From NCBI GenBank assembly GCA_012932295.1, contig JAAONU010000010.1:25914977-25978976 (forward strand): 64,000 nt of DNA, in the 5' to 3' direction. The notes under the pieces were generated by a model. The model saw only the letters and a program-made list of their open reading frames with translations. It searched no databases and was not told the DNA's origin. Within the stretch, counting starts at the first letter, position 1. Each line of letters opens with the position of its first letter. A program made the position numbers and the translations under genes. Origin of the DNA: Cyclina sinensis (Eukaryota > Mollusca > Bivalvia > Venerida > Veneridae). Positions 61,130-64,000 of this stretch are shown here, in pieces.

Positions 61130-61265
61130 TTTATAAAGATCTGACCCAATGACTTGGTGCAAACCATTTCTGGTGCTAAGAGTTGTAGGGTGTGGAAAGT
61201 CACTGGGATTTGAACCAGCAACCTCCAGATATGGGAGTCCAGCACTGTAACATCTTGACCTTTGC
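61130..61265 (-). repeat. tRNA-derived SINE (minus), upstream of the zinc-finger exon
   Basis: The minus strand reads ggaggttgctggttcaaatc (T arm and box B) after caaaggtcaagatgttacag. A related remnant lies at 7040-7090 (ttgaaccagcaacctccagg). Confidence 0.6.
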
Positions 61266-61647
61266 TGTTCATACATCTTTTGGTTTCCATTATAGTCAAT
61301 TTTCCTTCATACATGTACAGTATCTGTAGTGTAGCTCACTTTCAAAAATATTTGTTCCTTGATGGATTTAATGCGATTTTTTTTGTAGATTACCTGTTGC
61401 AGAGGTGTACATGTATATCTTTGCTTATTGGCTGAATCTGTAATGTTTTTATCTAGCATGACTCTTTTGATAACATTTTTTTTGATAACCTGTAATTTAA
61501 ATAGACACTTATCTGTAACAGATTGATTCACAGATGGTTAGGCAACCAACATCTTTATTTTTCCTGTTCTTTTCCTTTTACAGGTCAGAACTATCACATG
61601 GTGACATAACATTGTACATGTTTAAGTAGTGTAGCCTGGGAGGAAAA

Positions 61648-64000
61648 ATGCCAGAGAACTATGTATGTGGTAAGTGCGGGAAAGTTGCAAAGACAAAACA
61701 AGCTTTAGAGCGACATGCAGCCTACCATGAGGACGAGCGCCCCTTCTCATGCGAAGTCTGCTTACAGCGTTTCAAGAATTCTGACGATCGTGGAAAGCAT
61801 TACCGAAGGTTAAAGAAAGATGGGAAATTCAACATTGCTTGTACAGTATGTCACAAGCATTTCAAAACTGACGAGATTCTTCAGAAGCATATGGAGATGC
61901 TTGGTTGCAATGCTGCAGCAAGTGTTCCAGATACAACTCACAGTGTGGCAACAAGTGGCAGTTCATGTGACGATGGCAGTGCTTCAAGAGACAAAGGACG
62001 GGATAGCCCAGGTGTTGGGATAAGCTGTACTTGTAAAATATGTGAGGCAGAGTTCACAAGCGCAAAGTCTTTGAAGAAACACTACAAAGAGGTGCACAAT
62101 GACACTAAAAGACAAGTTTGTATACAGTGTGGACAGACACTTAGTTCCAAAGATAGTCTAGCAAGACATTTCAGCATATTTCATCAAACTTCATTTCCAT
62201 TCTCTTGTGATTTGTGCAATCAGAAGTTCAAAATTAAGGAGAGTTTGTGCAGACACATAAAATTTGTTCATCAGGATGGTGGATACCAGTGTCCAGAATG
62301 TAGTCGTGTATTTACTCAGCCGGTGAATCTGAAGAAGCACCAAGCAGTTCATTCAACTCAGAAAGAGTTTTCTTGTAAAGTTTGTGGACGGGAATTCCGA
62401 TGGAAACAGGCATTACAGAAGCATGAATTACTTCATGGAACTCAGGACAAGAGTTCTAACATTAATGAAGATGTGATGGATGAAGGTATTGATGATTTAG
62501 AAGTAGATTTTGTTGATGCTGAAAGCTCAGAAGGAAGGAAATCTGACTTTAATAATATGAATGATAGAACTATAGTTGAAGATGTGACAGATAAAGATAT
62601 TGGCAGGAAAATCAGAGAAGAGACAGAAAGAGACATTGGGATAAAACTAAATTATTATATTGACACGTCAGAAGAAAAGCGTTCCGACAGCACATTGATG
62701 GAAAAGCAGTCATATGTTGGTGGGTTGAAAGCATTGTCTGTTACAACAGAAAAGTGTTCACATACACCTTCATTTCTTAATGGTGATGAAACAGATTCTT
62801 GTTCAGGAAGACAAGATTTATGTCACAGTTATCCCAAGAAAAAAGTCCATGATGAATACGACTTTGAAGAAGAGATTGAAAATAGTTTGCAGGGTAGATA
62901 TGATTATACTTCAATTAGAAAGAAACAAGCACCTGTTCAAAAAAGAACATTGAATGATAATCCTGACTTGAAAACTGATAAAAAGAAGAAAATGAAAATG
63001 ACCAAGGATCTCTTTGTTCAGGATGAAAACCTGTCTCATGTTCTTGAAAGTAATGACAAGTTTGAAACTGGTGATTCCTTGTGTCAGAATGAAAGTTTTA
63101 GTTCATGCAATGGAAATCCTGAATCAGAAATACTCTCTAGTAAGGTAGAAACAGTAAACACAGAACACACTGACGCTCATACATGTAATACAGACAATGA
63201 TATACCTAGTGGTGAAAAAAGTATGGAGCCGGAAAAGTTAGAAGAACAATTTGACAGTGAAAGTGAAATCCACAAATTAAAATTCTCATCACTGACCAGT
63301 TGTCCTACATCCAAAACTCTGGACGCCCCAAAACTTGTATTCAAACCCTCCTCAATTCAGAATTTAATGGCTAGATCAGATGCTTCCCAGACAGAGAACA
63401 GAAAAGATTCAGTCGAGAAAAATAATGGTTCTGTGCCAGTTAATAGTAGGAAGCCATTGTTTGTATTTCCTGTCACATCTGGAGCACTTCATACAAAATT
63501 ACATAATCCATTTATAATTCAGAGAAGTACACTTGATGCTGTTGTTCCATGTTCCAGTCACAGCATTAGCTCTGTTAATAAAGCCGACAAAACAGTGGCA
63601 ATATCTAGTGAGGAGAAATCAACGTCTGTGATTGCAAAGCGGGGACATAATGTGCCCACAGGAAAATTTTCCCTTGTGAAACATATGCTTTCATTACAAA
63701 ATGAAGAGAACTTTGACAAAGCCATGTTTGAAAATCCTCTTTACAGCAAACCTGCTGACATAAAAGACTTTGAACTAATGGTGGAAAGACACAAAGTTGT
63801 TGATAAGTCAAGCAATAATAGCATACAATATGATTTATCTGCAAAGCATAACATTCCAATTCATTGGTTAGGTATGAGCATAGCGAAAAGGAAACCTGTG
63901 GATAAAAAATATTCAGACAAAGGCAAACATACGAATGAGGTGGAAGTTTTACAGAAAATGCACCAGGATAGTGAAAGTAAAGAAATACAAATAACAAATA
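61648..64000 (+). CDS. C2H2 zinc-finger protein, 3' end outside the window
   Basis: One open frame of 784 codons runs to the window edge. An acceptor (ttttacag) ends at 61583, and an in-frame TAG at 61627 supports the ATG at 61648. There are eight finger-like modules. Finger 1 (Cys7, Cys10, His23, His27) is canonical. Finger 2 (Cys35, Cys38, His51) lacks a clear final His. Finger 3 (from Cys65) is CCHC with a five-residue last gap. Fingers 4-8, at about residues 126-263, are five canonical C2H2 units separated by short linkers that are not the TGEKP type. After residue 270 comes a long low-complexity Asp/Glu/Ser/Lys-rich tail with basic clusters PKKKV and DKKKKMK that could be nuclear localisation signals. 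A nuclear DNA- or RNA-binding regulator is likely; no orthologue is recognised. The scattered, partly degenerate fingers differ from KRAB-type arrays. Confidence 0.85.
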   Translation, partial: MPENYVCGKCGKVAKTKQALERHAAYHEDERPFSCEVCLQRFKNSDDRGKHYRRLKKDGKFNIACTVCHKHFKTDEILQKHMEMLGCNAAASVPDTTHSVATSGSSCDDGSASRDKGRDSPGVGISCTCKICEAEFTSAKSLKKHYKEVHNDTKRQVCIQCGQTLSSKDSLARHFSIFHQTSFPFSCDLCNQKFKIKESLCRHIKFVHQDGGYQCPECSRVFTQPVNLKKHQAVHSTQKEFSCKVCGREFRWKQALQKHELLHGTQDKSSNINEDVMDEGIDDLEVDFVDAESSEGRKSDFNNMNDRTIVEDVTDKDIGRKIREETERDIGIKLNYYIDTSEEKRSDSTLMEKQSYVGGLKALSVTTEKCSHTPSFLNGDETDSCSGRQDLCHSYPKKKVHDEYDFEEEIENSLQGRYDYTSIRKKQAPVQKRTLNDNPDLKTDKKKKMKMTKDLFVQDENLSHVLESNDKFETGDSLCQNESFSSCNGNPESEILSSKVETVNTEHTDAHTCNTDNDIPSGEKSMEPEKLEEQFDSESEIHKLKFSSLTSCPTSKTLDAPKLVFKPSSIQNLMARSDASQTENRKDSVEKNNGSVPVNSRKPLFVFPVTSGALHTKLHNPFIIQRSTLDAVVPCSSHSISSVNKADKTVAISSEEKSTSVIAKRGHNVPTGKFSLVKHMLSLQNEENFDKAMFENPLYSKPADIKDFELMVERHKVVDKSSNNSIQYDLSAKHNIPIHWLGMSIAKRKPVDKKYSDKGKHTNEVEVLQKMHQDSESKEIQITN

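Overview
This is animal genomic DNA, most probably from a bivalve mollusc. It is AT-rich and intron-rich. It holds large numbers of minisatellites, tRNA-derived SINEs, foldback (MITE-like) elements and a CCGT-rich dispersed family of a kind common in bivalve genomes. The bivalve placement is inferred from repeat style and gene structure, not from a database match. Three genes and one broken retrotransposon can be supported.

Gene 1 (+, 4668-20328, 14 coding exons, 613 codons) encodes a divergent SLC6-type (neurotransmitter:sodium symporter fold) membrane protein. The fold signatures are present: the EL2 CNNxWN disulfide loop, the twelve-helix length and the TM4-5 and TM9-like segments. The ion-binding signatures of TM1, TM6 and TM8 are gone, so it looks like an orphan or pseudo-transporter. 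Its intron 9 holds a minisatellite whose unit is a copy of the exon 10 splice-acceptor boundary.

Gene 2 (-, 47604-39707, 5 coding exons) is ornithine decarboxylase antizyme. Exon 2 carries the TCC TGA T programmed +1 frameshift site. Three exon junctions and the frameshift give exactly 238 codons plus a stop. A G/C-rich stem of 11 pairs begins a few bases after the UGA, contains a UUCG-capped inner hairpin, and could form a pseudoknot.

Gene 3 (+, from 61648, running off the window end) is a C2H2 zinc-finger protein with eight finger-like modules followed by a long acidic, Ser-rich tail. A 5'-truncated, frameshifted LINE reverse transcriptase lies at 51190-52870 (-).

The rest is non-coding. 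Positions 1-1212 are a 60/57-bp minisatellite. Positions 20329-39706 form a gene-free stretch dominated by tandem arrays with 20, 28, 30, 33, 40 and 53-bp units, plus a 1245-bp TIR element whose empty site survives in an adjacent duplicate. Positions 49437-50741 and 56758-60968 hold three copies of a hairpin-ended dispersed family with internal tandem repeats. Most long open frames in the window fall inside minisatellites whose period is a multiple of three and are not genes.
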